A DNA stretch of 64,000 bases from Tetrastigma voinierianum (GCA_016808115.1 JAEQBH010000893.1:186001-250000), one strand, 5' to 3'; positions 33,890 through 46,831 are shown, counted from the first letter of the stretch. Numbers and translations are program-made. Notes: generated from the sequence alone by a model not told the origin.

Positions 33890-35580
33890 AATTGAGTTCT
33901 ATCGTGATAATTATATTCATTGGGAGAAGTTGATTAGTGTTAGAGATGAATCATTAAGAGAAGAATCATCTTCTTGATATCATCAAAAATTTTCTTTGAT
34001 CTGATCCTTCACTCATGAACAATGGCTTGGTTAGGAAGAACATGAAGTGCTCACACATGTGACCTCTTTATAATTAGTAGTTATCAGTCTTCAAACAGTC
34101 ATCACACATCTTTAAACTTTATTATCTCTTCTTATGGATGTTCACATTGGCACCTCTGGATTGTTATAAACATCTGAAGGATATTGAAGTTTGGCGTGTA
34201 TAACTTTTAAATCTCACAACACCATACATAGATCCATTTTGCTCAGTAGGATCTAAGTGCTCAATACATTCTCAATGATGAGATGGATTTGTTCCTCCAC
34301 GTTTTTTTGAAAACTTCAGCTCTACTTTAGGCAGAAAATTGGTAAATACGGCAGTACAGAGAATTGCTAGAGAAGATATATACTACTACATAGTAAGGTT
34401 CTTGAGGATGATGGAACTCACATACAGTGGGAAAAAAGTGATCTTCAGCTCTGCTTCAAGTTCTCAAACTGGTTGGATACTTGAGAGAATTGTGGGAGAT
34501 TAATATAGAACGAAGATGTGATATTTATGGGGAGGACGGGATAGGTCAAGTCACATGCATGGTATCAATTAAAATAATTCTGATTATATTGTAGTTTTTA
34601 ATATAACAAAAAAAGAAATCACTAGTTTCTTATTATTTAAATATTATGATTCATTATTTTGATCAAACTTGAGTTTAAAAATTGTTCATTTCTATTTTTA
34701 TATTAAAATTGATGTTTTCTTTCTATCTGATTCACTATTTTACATTGTATTAAATTACTCATATAAATCATGTTTTGAATACCCAAAATAATTTAAAGAA
34801 CTATTTTGTGTTCCAAATTTTAAAAAAATATTAATTTTAGTACTATATTTAAAAATATATATATATATAATCAACAGTACTTCTAGAAAAGCCTTGGATC
34901 CTTATATTGTCAACGAGTTGTCCAACAATTATATATAAAGTAGGTGTAAGATTTGACACTAGAGTATAAGAGTAGTTGTGGAGGAGATAGGCCACCAAAC
35001 AGTGGGCCCGTGTTCTTATGACTATTTCAAAGAATTAGATTTTTCTTGATTGTCGTTGAATTAAAAAAATAAATAAATCAATCAATCAATATAATTAATA
35101 AGAACATGGGGTCAGTGCCAAAAAAGAAAAAAAAAACATGGATCAAAGGTTTTAACTTTTCTGATTCAATTTTCTTATCTTTTTTTATTAGACCACGAGT
35201 GCACACACGTAAAGCATTTCAGTTTTTTTATTATTTAAAAAATATCTGCTAAAAGATAATTTATTATAAATTCGAAAAATTTAAAATTATGAAAATATTT
35301 TAAAAAAATATTTAAATCTAACATTAGTGTTTGAAAGTGATTCTTAAATAAATATTTTTAATCTAAATTCAAAATTATGAAGGTGTGTATCTTCAAGAAA
35401 CACTTTCACAATGTACATTAAAAATTTTAAAATTAAAGAAATTTTCTTTTCAATGTATGAAGAAACACTTTTAGATCCACATGATAAAAATTATATTAGA
35501 TATAGGAATATTTTTCTTTTTTACACTAAATGTCTAAAAAGTCCGAGAAAATGTCCCTTCTCTTCATTTTCATCATTCAG
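33890..35580. other. AT-rich intergenic stretch, no gene seen
   Basis: Long A/T runs and ATATAT tracts (34850-34870), with no protein signature on either strand. If the NLR coiled-coil domain was once here, it is no longer recognisable. Confidence 0.5.
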
Positions 35581-35589
35581 GTGTCTTTG

Positions 35590-35880
35590 AATTTTCATGC
35601 CCTTTATATTCTCCTAGCTTTTGGTTTGAACAACGAAGGATCGAAATTTAGAGCAGCCCGGAATGGCAATTCTTTCTTTAGGATGTGGTTGCAATGTTCA
35701 TTCCTTGCTCCTTATCCTCATCTTTTAATTATCTGATGTCATAGGGCTGCAAATCTTAATTTGGAAAATGATCATTAGAAGGCTTTCAAATGAGGTATGA
35801 TTTTTTTTTTTTTTTCTCTTTGTCTTCAAAAGAAGATTTGATATTGTAAATCTTAGGGGTTGTTTGTTTTTAACTTAATG
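35590..35880 (+). pseudogene. inverted partial copy of the unidentified gene at 26895-27705
   Basis: The plus strand here matches the minus strand of 27545-27070 in three ordered blocks: GAATTTTCATGCCCTTTATAT and TTTGGTTTGAACAA(C/T)GAAGGATC; then AAATTTAGAGCAGC with TCAATTCTTTC-like and AGGATGTGGTTGCA; then AAGGCTTT(C/T)A(A/G)ATGAGGTAT. The material between the first two blocks, including an exon end and an intron, is missing. It lies on the other side of the NLR cluster in opposite orientation. Confidence 0.7.
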
Positions 35881-36229
35881 TCAAATAGAAAATTTGTTAT
35901 GAATAGTGCTTAATAAAATTTATTATCAATCTTTTAATTTTTTTACACTTTGAGAAAACAAAATTTTAAATAAAAATTAAAAATACATGTACTTTTATTT
36001 TATTAGCATGAAACCAACTATGAATGTTTCTATTGAATCATAAAATATACTATTTTCTTATATTGAAATAACTACCTTTTTTCTTAATAGGAAAAAACAT
36101 TAAAAGAATTCAGAAAAAACAAAAAAGTACATGTTTTGGCCTTTGATGAATTAAGGATCATAGATTGCTCTAACAGAGGTACTGAGGCATATCGATTTCT
36201 TTGAAATTTTTTTCCAGGTCGAAAGCCTT

Positions 36230-36745
36230 TTCGATGCAGACTGACCCAAGATTGCTCATATCCTACTGATAGATGCCATTTATCCATGAAGATTGAACTG
36301 ATGCAGAATGCTTTTGATCAGGTCCAGAATCCTGACTTTTCTTCTTCTTTCCTATGACTTAATTTTCATCGTCTTATATTTACTACTTGTTCATCTCCAC
36401 TGACATCATCTAAACGTAACCTTTTTGACTTAGAAACTGAAGGCTCTCATTGTGAAGAAGAATGTAAATCCTGAAGACTTACCCCTCTCTGTTGAAGATA
36501 CAAGTCTTCCAGTCAAGATTGTGAGTATCTTAGGTTTTGCTAACACGATTCTTCAATTGAATTGGTTTGGATCTTGTTAAACTTAAGAAGGACCTGAATC
36601 TACGAATTGGGAGTACCACCAATTCTTGATCAATTTCTTCTTTCATCTGTATGCAAAGGCTGTGAAGTAGTGTAGCACCACCAAGAAGCAGTTTGATTTG
36701 TGGATTGTGGATAGCAAGAGCAAAATTAACACAAAGATATGGTAA
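36230..36745 (+). pseudogene. exon-like fragments, unidentified
   Basis: Plus-strand blocks with plausible splice signals: one ending MQNAFDQ before GTCCAG (about 36284-36320); one after GACTTAG reading KLKALIVKKNVNPEDLPLSV and ending before GTGAGT (36436-36518); one after GCAAAG with TTKKQFDLWIVDSKSK and an in-frame TAG (36658-36740). I do not recognise the protein. It could be 5' exons related to the following SLU7-like piece, but the residues do not match what I know of SLU7. Confidence 0.35.
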
Positions 36746-37234
36746 TTAAATCTTTGACTTTTTATTTTCTCTTTGTTGTTCCAGGCAATTCTATTTTCTT
36801 GTTTGGTAGCTCTACATTTTTTTTCCAAGTTTTGTTTCTTTCTAACACATGATTGCCTTAACTATTGTACCACATCATGTTAAAATATCAGAATCTTCTG
36901 CCAGAACCTCACCCAAACAATTCACTTGTTCCTATAGGTAAATTGTTAAGGCAGTCTTTTGTTTAAGGGGGTGTTATGCGAATCCATAACAATGGTGGAA
37001 AAAATAAGGGGCTAGAACTGGGATATTCTATTCCAGTAGAAGACTAGAAGGCAGAGCAGGACAGTGCATTCTAAGATGGTTTTACTCCCTCTTTTCGAAT
37101 CTCTTATTGGATCTCCTTTTCCAAGTGACCATAGCACCAATGACCTATGAAATCCCTTACAATAGTAAGAGTCAGAGCATTCATATGTAATATGGTGGAA
37201 GCAATATTCTTTTTAATCATCTACTTTTGGTTTC

Positions 37235-37575
37235 TAGGAATCTATGTGTCTGGGAAGAGAGTGCAAAGTATCTCTTAAATCTTGATGTCATTGCAGCCCA
37301 TTATGATCCAAAGACACGATTATTTAGCAGAAGATCTGCTAACATATCTAATGAAGTTCTTTGGAGTAGTACAGCTAAAGAACTTTCAAGTATAAATACT
37401 TTATTTGAAAATAATAAAAATGGTGGATTATATATGTTAACTCTTGGTATTGCTGAGAGATAATCATATAGAGCGACAAGCCTTGGGTTCAAGCAGCAAT
37501 ACGTAGCGGAAGCATTTGAAAAGGGGCAAGATGTCTATACCCAAGCTGAATTTGCTGTTCAAGAGTTATAAGGTC
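37235..37575 (+). pseudogene. SLU7-like pre-mRNA splicing factor fragment
   Basis: Contains AKYLLNLDV..AHYDPKTR (about 37265-37320) and, further on, FKQQYVAEAFEKGQDVYTQA (about 37488-37550). Both are close to conserved C-terminal blocks of SLU7, a second-step splicing factor that helps choose the 3' splice site. The segment between them (37325-37470) is unrelated or badly diverged and ends in a TAA at 37461-37463. No zinc knuckle or N-terminus is visible. It is a decayed fragment, not a gene. Confidence 0.65.
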
Positions 37576-38059
37576 AGGAAGGTAAGTCTGAATAGAAAGA
37601 CCTTGTATTGTTGATTTGTGATCGAAATTTGGTTTTGGGCTTTTGTTCGACTTGAAGGCTTGTAGTGTGACTTTTGTGAAAAGAAAAAGTTGAGAAAAAA
37701 ATTGGAATATGTTGCGACTTTTTTGCTCATATATTTTCGTCATATCAATACATTAAGGTTTATTCTCTATTCCGTTATACTTTGTAAATTATCGAATTCA
37801 TGTGAAGCTTTATAAACATACATGGTTTTCTATTAAGTTTTAGTAAATTTGATGTTTATTTTGCCCGTATTTTATTGTTGTCTGGGTGATTTCATATTAT
37901 AATTGATAAAAATATGGTAATGTTGCAACAGAAAGGCTGTGTAGGAAGCTAACAGGGGCAAAGTGAGCGGCAGGTCGAATATGATCGAGAGAATTATAAA
38001 GGGCCATGTGTCATATGAAGATGAATCTATGCATACATTATTTTCAGCACTCATTATTC

Positions 38060-38190
38060 CCAAAATCCGGATGCTTAACTTGACGCTAGCCTCACTCATT
38101 CACTCATATGATTGGAAAATTGAAGATGGGGGTGACACCGGAAACTAGTTGATGGGTGCTGAAGTAATGTGTTGATAACCTCACTTCTGA
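38060..38190 (+). pseudogene. possible cytochrome P450 C-terminal fragment
   Basis: The plus-strand reading KIRMLNLTLASLIHSYDWKIEDGG resembles the segment after the heme-binding loop of plant P450s, where L-ASL-H-FDWKLE is common. The Cys-containing FxxGxRxCxG heme loop is not recognisable upstream, and a TAG follows at 38146-38148. The match is short. Confidence 0.45.
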
Positions 38191-38370
38191 ACTTTTCTTC
38201 CTTGAGATTGTGAATACTATGTCATCCCAATATAACCTAAGAATTTGTTAGACTTTTATCAATATTTCTCTAATGATACTAGTACCATCTAACTCATACC
38301 TGTCATATTTTGCTTGCTTGCATGTTTATTTCTGCATATTTAGTTTTTCATAGTTGTTTTGATCAACCTA

Positions 38371-40770
38371 TGTGAAGCCCTAAAACCCGGGAGTCCCATT
38401 GACTAGCCATCAACCTAAGTCTACAGTATGGATGTTTCCTTTACCGTGGACACGAATTATTTCGGCCTGCACATACGATAAGTCCCTTCACCAGGACCCA
38501 TTCATTCATATTTAAGTAAAAATATGATACTAATACACTCCATCCTGATGCAGCAGAGTGATCAGAAACCCTCTTCTACAGATTGTACATAAACTATATT
38601 GACAATAGTTCAGAAAAATTTAATTGAGCTTTTACAAAAATACTTTCTACGAACAATGGTTTTTCAACACTTTTACAAAAGGATTTATCAATGCCACGTG
38701 TCGGCCTTCTTCACAATCACAACCTCATCTAAGCGTCGTCCACCGATGTCGACCCTACACTTAAGGAGTTGTCCCGCAAGGAGTGTACGCCCGATGAAAA
38801 CCTCTTACAGAGCCTTCCGCCTGGGATGCGCATACAATGTTCCATTCACATTCCAAGCAAGAACAGCTGCCAATTCTATCTAGAATACCCATGTCATGTC
38901 CATGAAATGAGATCGACTCATCATGTACCATATTGAGTCACTCTCATGACTCCTCGCACCGAAGCCTTTAGGCCCGTGGTAGTGAAAAGCTGTCATTCTC
39001 GATAACATCGATGATCGACAAAACAAATTTATTTGTTCTCTCCCAAAAGTTTTAGATGATACATTATAGATCGCATTTACATTGAATCATGCGCCTTTTT
39101 GTGGGTAGCAGTTTTGGTGTCACACCCTCAGAGCTATAAACTGGAACACTTTACGGCCTTTCACTTATTGGGGACTATGTCGGCATGTGGCGGTCTTTCA
39201 CGCAGAAAGGAGGGATCTATCCTTTCTTACTCACACCCATTTAATGCGATGTCCTCATGCGTATGCATCTGATATGTCATTGCATATTTATATGTCACAT
39301 GCATAATGAATGCCATGGACCAACACAATCCACACCACTTACGGTGTCATGGACAATCACATCACCTACATCATGTATACATCATTTTCATTCATGTCAA
39401 TATATCATGCAAGCATATATAGTATTCACATTCAACATGTCGTTCCTATGATCAAGCGATGACACGAACCTGAAGCGAAGCCATGTAATTGCCATTGCAC
39501 ACAACAATTCATCACATGTCAATACGTTGGAGTACTCAGATTGACATCCAAATAGGTCACTACATTGTCAAGTAGTGGCACACTTACAATCAAGCCATGT
39601 CATGGCCATTGCACACACCAATTCATCACATGTCAACATATTAGAACACACATATTGACATCAAAGCATGTCACTCTTAGTCAAGCAATGAAATACTCAA
39701 ACAAGTCACACGATGGCCCCCAAAGCAAGCCACAACAATCACAAACCGGACCACGAAACCGACCCCAAACAAGCCACAAACATAGGCCTCAGACAGTCAC
39801 AAGCTCGCCTAGGCGAAGTGGTTCGCCTAGGAGAGCAACACCTCGCCAAGGCGGGCCAGAAAGTCCATTTTCACTATCCCCGGATTCGCCTAGGTGAGAG
39901 CTTGCCCATGCTGGGCGGACCTTAAGCTTAGGCGAGCCTTTCCTTCTCAGTGAACCTTAGTTCACACGCCTAAGTGAAAGAAACATCAGACAAAACCGAA
40001 AATCGATTTTTGTCGCGAAGCAGACCTTAACCAAAAAACTCTCTTTTCCCGGCCTAAAGATGGAAAGTAAGCCAAGATAGGAAGAATCCCTTACCTTTAA
40101 GAGCGTGATACAAGGGTAGGAAGCCTTCTAAACCAAAAACTTCGATTTCCCGAAATCTCCCCTCTTGGATCTTTGGCAAAATCCCTCTTTTCAGGTACCC
40201 ACGTGTACCCCTCGTCGATGCGATGAACTTTCGTTCTTTGCTCGACGCAAACCTATCAACGGAACTCCGTAGATCTTGGGAGGAAGCCTTGGCTCCCCTC
40301 TTTCTCTCTTTTCCTCTCTCTCTCAATCAAACTAGGAAAATGGGCTCTTTTTGCCCTAATTCCTCTTTTGTCTCAACTTAAGTTTAAGTTGGATGTGTGG
40401 CCCACGTCGTGCCACCTGTTCACCCTCGTTCGGGTCTGATTTTGGCCCGAAACTACTCATTCTGTCTCAATTGAAGTTTAATTTATATTCCTTGAACTTA
40501 ACTCAAGTCATTTCTCAACTTTCGAGATTTTCGTAAACAATCTTGTGCAGAGTCCTTTGGACACCTATCACCACAGAAAAACAGAAAATACGTATCTCAA
40601 AAGTGTGAAATTAGTCTATAGGTAACTAGACTTGCGAGATGTAAGATCAACGGTGGGTTCCGTTTTGTCATCTGAGATTTAGAAAATTTTTAGGTTTTCA
40701 ACCTGTACTATTATGGCAATTTACCATTTTGCCCTTTTTAAAAAAAATTCGATTTTTCTCAGATTTTACA
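38371..40770 (-). mobile_element. element D 3' LTR
   Basis: On the minus strand it starts TGTAAAATCTGAGAAAAATCG and ends ...GGGTTTTAGGGCTTCACA. It is homologous to 53901-56427, for example GTCCCTTCACCAGGACCC at 38483 and 53957, and ATGTCACAT-type blocks near 39290. Small plus-strand ORFs inside it lack protein signatures. Confidence 0.88.
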
Positions 40771-40786
40771 TTCTCTCCCTCTTAAA
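40771..40786 (-). other. element D polypurine tract
   Basis: On the minus strand AAGAGGGAGAGAA precedes the LTR start TGTAAAATC, after GGGACAAAATTCTTTT, the same context as in element B. Confidence 0.8.
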
Positions 40787-40799
40787 AGAATTTTGTCCC

Positions 40800-43700
40800 G
40801 AAATTCCCTTTGCCACAACACGCATAATCTCATGCATATCTGACAGTCATTTGCTTTGTCAATGACTAAAACATACCTTCTTCCTTGAACAAGAAGGGAT
40901 AGTTGGCACGCATAGTGTCCTCGTGTTCCCATATTGCCTCCTCTATTCCACGGTGCTACCACAACACTTTCACTAGCCTCATGGTCTTGCTTCAAAAAAC
41001 TTGGTCCCGACTATCCATGATACGCACATGTCCCTCCTCGAAGGTTCCATCTACATTAACTACAAGCTCTCCCCAATCCACCACATGAGTCGGATCTGGG
41101 GTGTACTTTTGGAACATGGAGACATGGAATACCGCATGTACACTTGATAAAATCAGCGTAAAGCCAATCGGTATGCAACCGTACCTACCCTCTCAAGTAC
41201 CTCGAAGGGGCCAATGTAGCTCGGTGATAGCTTCCCCCGCTTGCCGAACCTAACCACTCCTCTCTTAGGCATCACCTTCAAGAAGACATGATCACCCACC
41301 TCAAACTCTAGAGGTTGCCGCCGTCTGTCGGCATAGCTCTTCTATTGGCTCTAAGACGTGAGAAGACGCTTCCATATCAAATCCACCTTCTCAGAGGTGT
41401 CTCTGGCGGCTACGGACCGAGTGGTAGATCTCTCCCACCTCTTCCAACAAAGCGGGAGAATCGGCCTCCCATATAATGCTATAGGGCGCCATCGTATACT
41501 CGCAATAGCTGTTGTTGTAAAGTGAATTCCTAAGGGTAAATGCTCTTCCCAGCTACCCTTGAGATCCAGGACACACTAGCATGTCCTCTAACGTACGGAT
41601 GGTCTCTCTAGCAGTATCTTTCTAGGGATGAAAAGATGTGCTCATCATCACTTAGGTGTCCCCCATGGCTCCTGAGCTCTCCCAGAGCGAAGTAAACTTG
41701 GGATCCCGATCCGATACTATGTGGACTCCTGCACCATGTAGCAGGACTATCTCTATACCTTTGCATAATTCCTCGATTAATGAGGTCATCCGCCACGATA
41801 GTGTCACCAACAGTGAGTTAGTCACTATCCTGAGTCATCTCGTGCGATGTCCTGAAGTGAGTCTGGCTCCATCGTGATGTGCTCCCACTTCCACTCAGCC
41901 ACTAATCATTTGGAGTAATCCTGTTTGGCCTCAGTTCGCGTGACATTACTTGTTGAAATTTGAGACATTGTCAAGCAGAGAAGTCTCGTGTTCTTCATCA
42001 CTCGATGGCCCATGATGTAGATCGTGATACATCTTCGTGCCACCTGGATGCATAGTAAAACAAGAGCAATGGAACTCCCTAAGGATCTCATCTCTCACCA
42101 GCAACTTCCACAAGCAGGAATAAACTCATCCCGCATCCAAGAAGACTACCATCTAAGTGCATGGTCCGACCTTAAGTCACCCGGTACTGTGCAGGTCCTT
42201 AATGGATAGTATCTCTGCGTCATGTTCCTATAACTCGATCCTCTTACGCCTGGTAAGGAAGGCGCCACTAAGCTCCCAACGTACCACGAGCTTGATCATT
42301 TATCTTACGCTGATCCCAGAACTACCCGCGAGTCTTGAGCGCTCTGCCATTCCTAGGAAGCTATACTAGCCAATGCTCCTCGTGACTTCCGGTTTAGTGC
42401 ATCAACCACCACGTTTGCCTTACTGGGATGGTAATGCAAGGTGAAGTCATCCTCCAGATACTTCATCCACCCACGTTACCTCATGTTGAGGTCCCGCTAT
42501 GTAAAAATGTACTTCAGATTTTTTTGGTGAAAACACCTCGAAATGTTCGTCGTATAAATAGTGGCGCTAAGCCTTTAAGGTAAAGACAATGGCCTCCAAC
42601 TCCATGTCATGTGTAGGGTAACTCTGCTCATGGTTCTTCAACTACCGAGAACCATAAGCCACCACCCTCCCAGATCATGATCAAAACACATACTGCTCCA
42701 CCTCGAGGTGCATCACACAGACTCGTGGAAAATTCTCCCCAGACCTCTTCCGGGACTATTAGAATGGGGAGCCGGGAGTAAGCCCTCGTTCTTTAATTCC
42801 TGGGACGCCCTCTCACACGTCACCCACTCAAACTTGACCTCCTTCCGGGTTAACCTTGTCATAAGCATAGATAACCGGGAGAAGTCCTCAATGAACCTCC
42901 TGTAATACCCTGCCAACCCTAAGAAACTGAGTATCTTGAAGACTCGACTCTTGGTCAGCCCCAACCGATATCCACACTCTTCAACCTCTCGGGTCCACGG
43001 ATACCCTCGAAGCCGATACCACGGTGGTCCCAAGAATTCACCCCGCAAGCCAAAACTCACATTCTACGAATTTGGCATACAACTCCATGTTCTCTCAAGG
43101 CTCAAGAACGACCCAGTGATCCTCCCCGTGAGTTGGAGCAGACGATGTCATCCACAAAACCATTAAAGAACCGAATAGGTAAGGCTAGAACACCCTATGC
43201 ATAAGATCCGTGAATGTCACTTGAGCATTCGTTAACCCAATGGGCACTCACCGGTGGAACCCCTAAATGTCTATATCAGATTCTAAACGCCGTCTTAGGG
43301 ACATTTCGCCTCCCTAACTCAAACCGATGGTAAATCAAAGTGAGATCTATCTTGGAGTATACCTACGCCTCTCTCAGCTGATCAAACAAATCATCAATAT
43401 ATGGCAAAGGGTACCTATTCTTGATAGTAGCCCTATTCAACTACCGATAATCTATACATAGCCGAAGAGTCTTGTCCCTCTTCTTAGCAAATAGAACTGG
43501 AGCGCCCAAGGTGAAGTGCTCGATCTAATGAAACCTCTATCCAATAATTCCTGCAATTGGACCTTGAGCTCTTGTAACTCAATAGGCATCATTTTAAGCG
43601 AGTCATAGAAATAGGTGATGTACCGGGGTGTAACTCAATAACGAAGTCTACATCCCTATACGGAGGTAATCCCGATAGTTCATCCGGAAAAACATCCTCG

Positions 43701-44185
43701 TACTCACAAGTCACCCAAGGCAGATCCAAATCCTGTCTCACCTCGTCTTCCAGGTTAAGGCTTTCTAGCCACCCTGCCAACTGCCTGTGCCACTTAGAGT
43801 CATACACGACTCGGGATAAAGTGTCATGCTTATCCCCCTGAAACGCAACACAAGTACTATTGAGTGTGTAGGCCGTAACCCTCATACGATCACAATCAAT
43901 GACGACTTGAGGTGCCGTCAACCAGTCCATCCCAAGGATGACATCAAACTCTGATATGTCCATGACCCTTAGGTCCATAGTGAGTAGAATCCTTGAGATC
44001 TCTAGCTCACAATCTCAACATATCTGATCAACCCTCACCATAGTTCCTAGGGGAGAACTCACATGCAATGGCTTTTCCAAGGTTTCAACCTTAAAAGGTT
44101 TCAATCTTTCACACATGATGAAAGAACAAACGAACAGATGCACCATAATCAAACAATACTCTTGGCCCATGTTTAAAGAGCAGAA
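40800..44185 (-). pseudogene. element D pol (protease, RT, RNase H, integrase, chromodomain-like tail)
   Basis: Read from 44185 downward on the minus strand. Protease has VLFDYGAS near 44160 (the usual DSG is DYG here) and later DVILGMDWL (43940). RT starts with DVFPDELSGLPPYRDVDF (about 43690) and continues with NRYPLPYIDD (43430) and FVDDI (43155). Then FLGLAGYYRRFIEDFSRLS (about 42920) and RNase H-side YHPSKANVV.DALNRKS (about 42440). Integrase pieces are seen at 41780-41640, and the C-terminal DPTHVVDWGELVV and EEAIWEHEDTMR..YPFLF (41110-40890) are the chromovirus tail. Many stops and frame changes are present, including a changed active site, so it is inactive. Confidence 0.88.
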
Positions 44186-44189
44186 AAAG

Positions 44190-45389
44190 ACTTCAAACCA
44201 ACCGATCTCAAGCCCGCTCCGAGGTGTAAGCAGACACGCCCCCCGGGTCCCCTGTCTCCTGCCTGGTGGAGCCCTATCTCGATTCCATTCCATGCCCCGG
44301 CCCATCCGGCCCAGCCCGTGAAGTAATAGGTGCTTCAGGTAAAGATCCCTGACCACCACCGGTCTCTCGGGCTCCATGTCGGGGGTAAGGTGAGCCAGTC
44401 CACGCCCCGTGCATGTCCCATTGATGATCGGGACTATGGCGCCTGCATAACTCCTCGGGATCCCCGCCTCCGGTGGCAATCCCGGTTTTGGCGTCCAGCC
44501 GGTGGCACCGGAAACACACTTTCCGCCCGGCACCGGAAACACACTCTCTCGCCCCGCCGGCCAGAGCTCATGCCTCTCATCTGATGATCGGATCCCGCCT
44601 CGCCTTAGTAGCCGGGCCCTATCTCTTAAACCCTCGTGAGCAGGTCCTCGCTTTTCCAAGATGTAAGCAAGAGAGTCGACTCTCCTTCCACTTCAAGACT
44701 GCATCCCTGATGCTATGCGCCATCCACTTCTCTCTATGGTCACAGTTGTTCGACCACGAGTCCATTCTAAAGGAGGAGTCCGGCTAATTTTACCCCGATG
44801 AATAATTTCCCAAAAACCATCCTCAAACTTCACTTCGCCATGTCCATGGCCACATAATCATCCTCGCGAAAGGTGATAATTCAGCGGAACTGGCCACGCA
44901 TTCAGCATCATCATCGTTCTTTCAACTTAGGAACCTCAGCTTTTGCATGTCGCATGCTCGAAATATTTTCCCATGAAAAGCCCATGAATTCCTCCCATGT
45001 CATCGCTTTCCAAGTTCCCGAGGCTTTCACCTAATCCTAATTCATACTTAGGATTCACCTCTAGCCGGAATGCAACAAGCCCATTCTAAAGGGCATCGGC
45101 TAGTGATCTCCACAGCTCTCAAAATCTTAACAATTTGTTTGTAACCAATGATCGGCCTACTCCGCCTCCTCCTTGAAGGTCGGAGGATGATGTGCTCAAA
45201 CCTCCGGAGGTTACCCGCTCCTCCCGCCCACATTTACACTAGCCCTGCAATGGTGGTAGCCACAATGCTCTGTGCACTCAGAGCGCCTCAAAGACTAATA
45301 GCCTCCATAAGGGCTTACTGATCAAAGGCTGGTGGTGGTTGGTTGTTGCCCCATCCACCGCCTCTACGTCCTCTTACTCGACTTGCCAT
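44190..45389 (-). pseudogene. element D gag
   Basis: A start MASRVRGRRGGG is present at 45389 on the minus strand. Downstream are broken frames and a zinc-knuckle remnant CFRCHRLDAKTG near 44510, where chromovirus gag has CxxCxxxGHxxxxC. Only part of the knuckle fits. It lies between the primer-binding site and the protease, as expected. Gag proteins form the particle shell. Confidence 0.7.
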
Positions 45390-45780
45390 CCACACATTGT
45401 CAAATAGAAAATCGAGATTTCCTTTTCTTGTCTAACTAGTAGTGCATGTGCTAACTACTAATAGACCTCAACAACCCGAACTACCTGTTCGTTCTTTTCC
45501 CTAAACCCCTAAGGTTATGTTCTCTAACCCTAGTGTTCCTCTTTCCCTATACACATTTCACCATGCATATAAATCACACAACATAAAGCACCAAATCATG
45601 TAGCACATTTAGGCACAAAACATGAAATGCACAAAATGAATGCAATGGTCTAAACCCATGCCCATCGATCCCTAGGTAATCACATACCTATGTTCTGATG
45701 TACAAATTGCAACACTAGAACTCAATGAATCTAATGACCTAGACCCATATCCATCAAGCCCTAGGTAGTTGTATACCTAG

Positions 45781-45792
45781 GCTCTAATACCA
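45781..45792 (-). other. element D primer-binding site TGGTATTAGAGC
   Basis: On the minus strand TGGTATTAGAGCC follows the end of the 5' LTR (…GGCGTCACA) by three bases. One base differs from TGGTATCAGAGCC. Confidence 0.85.
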
Positions 45793-45795
45793 AGC

Positions 45796-45890
45796 TGTGA
45801 CGCCTCAAAACCCGGGGGTCCCATTGACTAGTCGCCAACCTACAGAAGTTTCTACCTTAGGTCATCTCGCACCTAAGTCTTGTTACCGAA
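45796..45890 (-). mobile_element. element D 5' LTR, fragment cut off by element C
   Basis: Matches the LTR end at 38371-38470 (ACCCGGG(A/G)GTCCCATTGACTAG and CCAACCTA). It is interrupted at 45891 by TGTGAGTG, the LTR start of element C, and continues at about 53901. Confidence 0.85.
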
Positions 45891-46499
45891 TGTGAGTGCC
45901 ATGGATTTTAGGTCCAGGGCTCACTACTCAATAAGCCCAGCACCTGCACGGGCCCATTTCCTGATCCAAACCACAAAGTGGCCTAAAATGGCCTAATACA
46001 TTAAAACCATACAGGAGCTAATTAGACGGGAAAGTCTTACATCTTGTCTGAAGTCCCGAGTCTCCTAGTCGGTCGTCCTATTACATGGGATATTTTCCCA
46101 CTGATCACTCAATATCCAAATCCAATACGTCTAAAAAAACCTTAATTCTTAAAAAGGGAGAATTGGTCTTCAATAAGGAAAGGAAAATTTTATCGTTAAG
46201 TTCGTGACGTTATCTCTCCAAAAATCAAGGAGAATTGGTCTTAGATAAGGAAAAATAGATTTTGTCGTCAAAATTACAAGATTATCTTTCCTTAAATCAA
46301 AGGAAAATTTGAGTATAAAAGAGAGACTCCCCACGAGGGAAATGTAGGCAATCCTAACTATCAAATTTCCTTCTTCTTCTTCTCCATCCTTTTGCTGACT
46401 TAAGCATCGGAGAGACGGCAGGCACACCGCCATCGGACCCCCATTTTGTAGGTTTACATTACGTCATTGATGCCCTGGAGATCAGCATCCAGCTTAACA
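45891..46499 (+). mobile_element. element C 5' LTR
   Basis: 609 bases. It contains GGGCTCACTACTCAATAAGCCC near its start and GACTTAAGCATCGGAGAG near 46398, as in the 3' LTR. It has one copy of a ~85-base segment that is duplicated in the 3' LTR. Confidence 0.85.
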
Positions 46500-46642
46500 A
46501 CAATCGCGCCATCCGTGGAACCGAAACAAAAGTCTCTTATCGACACTAAGAGTTTGGCTCCAACCCGCTTTCTAGTAACCCTTGCTACCGCGATCTGACC
46601 TGTTTCCCTTTCCACATCCGATCTGCCCCGAGCAAAGTTGCA

Positions 46643-46831
46643 ATGTCAAGCAACCCAATGATCCAGTCGCAAGGTCAATTTCTCCATTGGCATCAAGAGA
46701 TGGAGAAGAAACCGGAGGAGTAGGCGAGACAGATGCAGGAGTTGCAAGGTCGCACTAAACGCTTGCAATGTGAGAATAACCAGTTGCGAGCCCAAATTAG
46801 AGATAGCCACGATCTTAGAAAAGATATATGA
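46643..46831 (+). pseudogene. gag start remnant of element C
   Basis: From ATG at 46643 the frame reads a Gln/Glu-rich helical N-terminus (QGQFLHWHQEMEKK), a TAG, then QMQELQGRTKRLQCENNQLRAQ and a TGA. This coiled-coil-like start is typical of Tat gag proteins. Plus-strand sequence up to about 47080 continues in gag-like style (RTRSRR-type basic stretch), then changes abruptly to the 3' tandem repeats at about 47090. Confidence 0.55.

Noticed and set aside
35855..36020. Possible MITE starting GGGGTTGTTTGTTTTTAAC
   Set aside because: Only one plausible terminal repeat was found; no matching inverted end or target duplication.
39565..39925. Plus-strand ORFs rich in Pro, Arg and Ser
   Set aside because: They lie inside the element D LTR, in repeated CGCCTAGG-type sequence, opposite to the element's coding strand.
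44015..44659. 214-residue minus-strand ORF
   Set aside because: It overlaps the element D gag/protease area in a frame that carries neither the zinc knuckle nor the protease motif; a shadow frame of a decayed gag.
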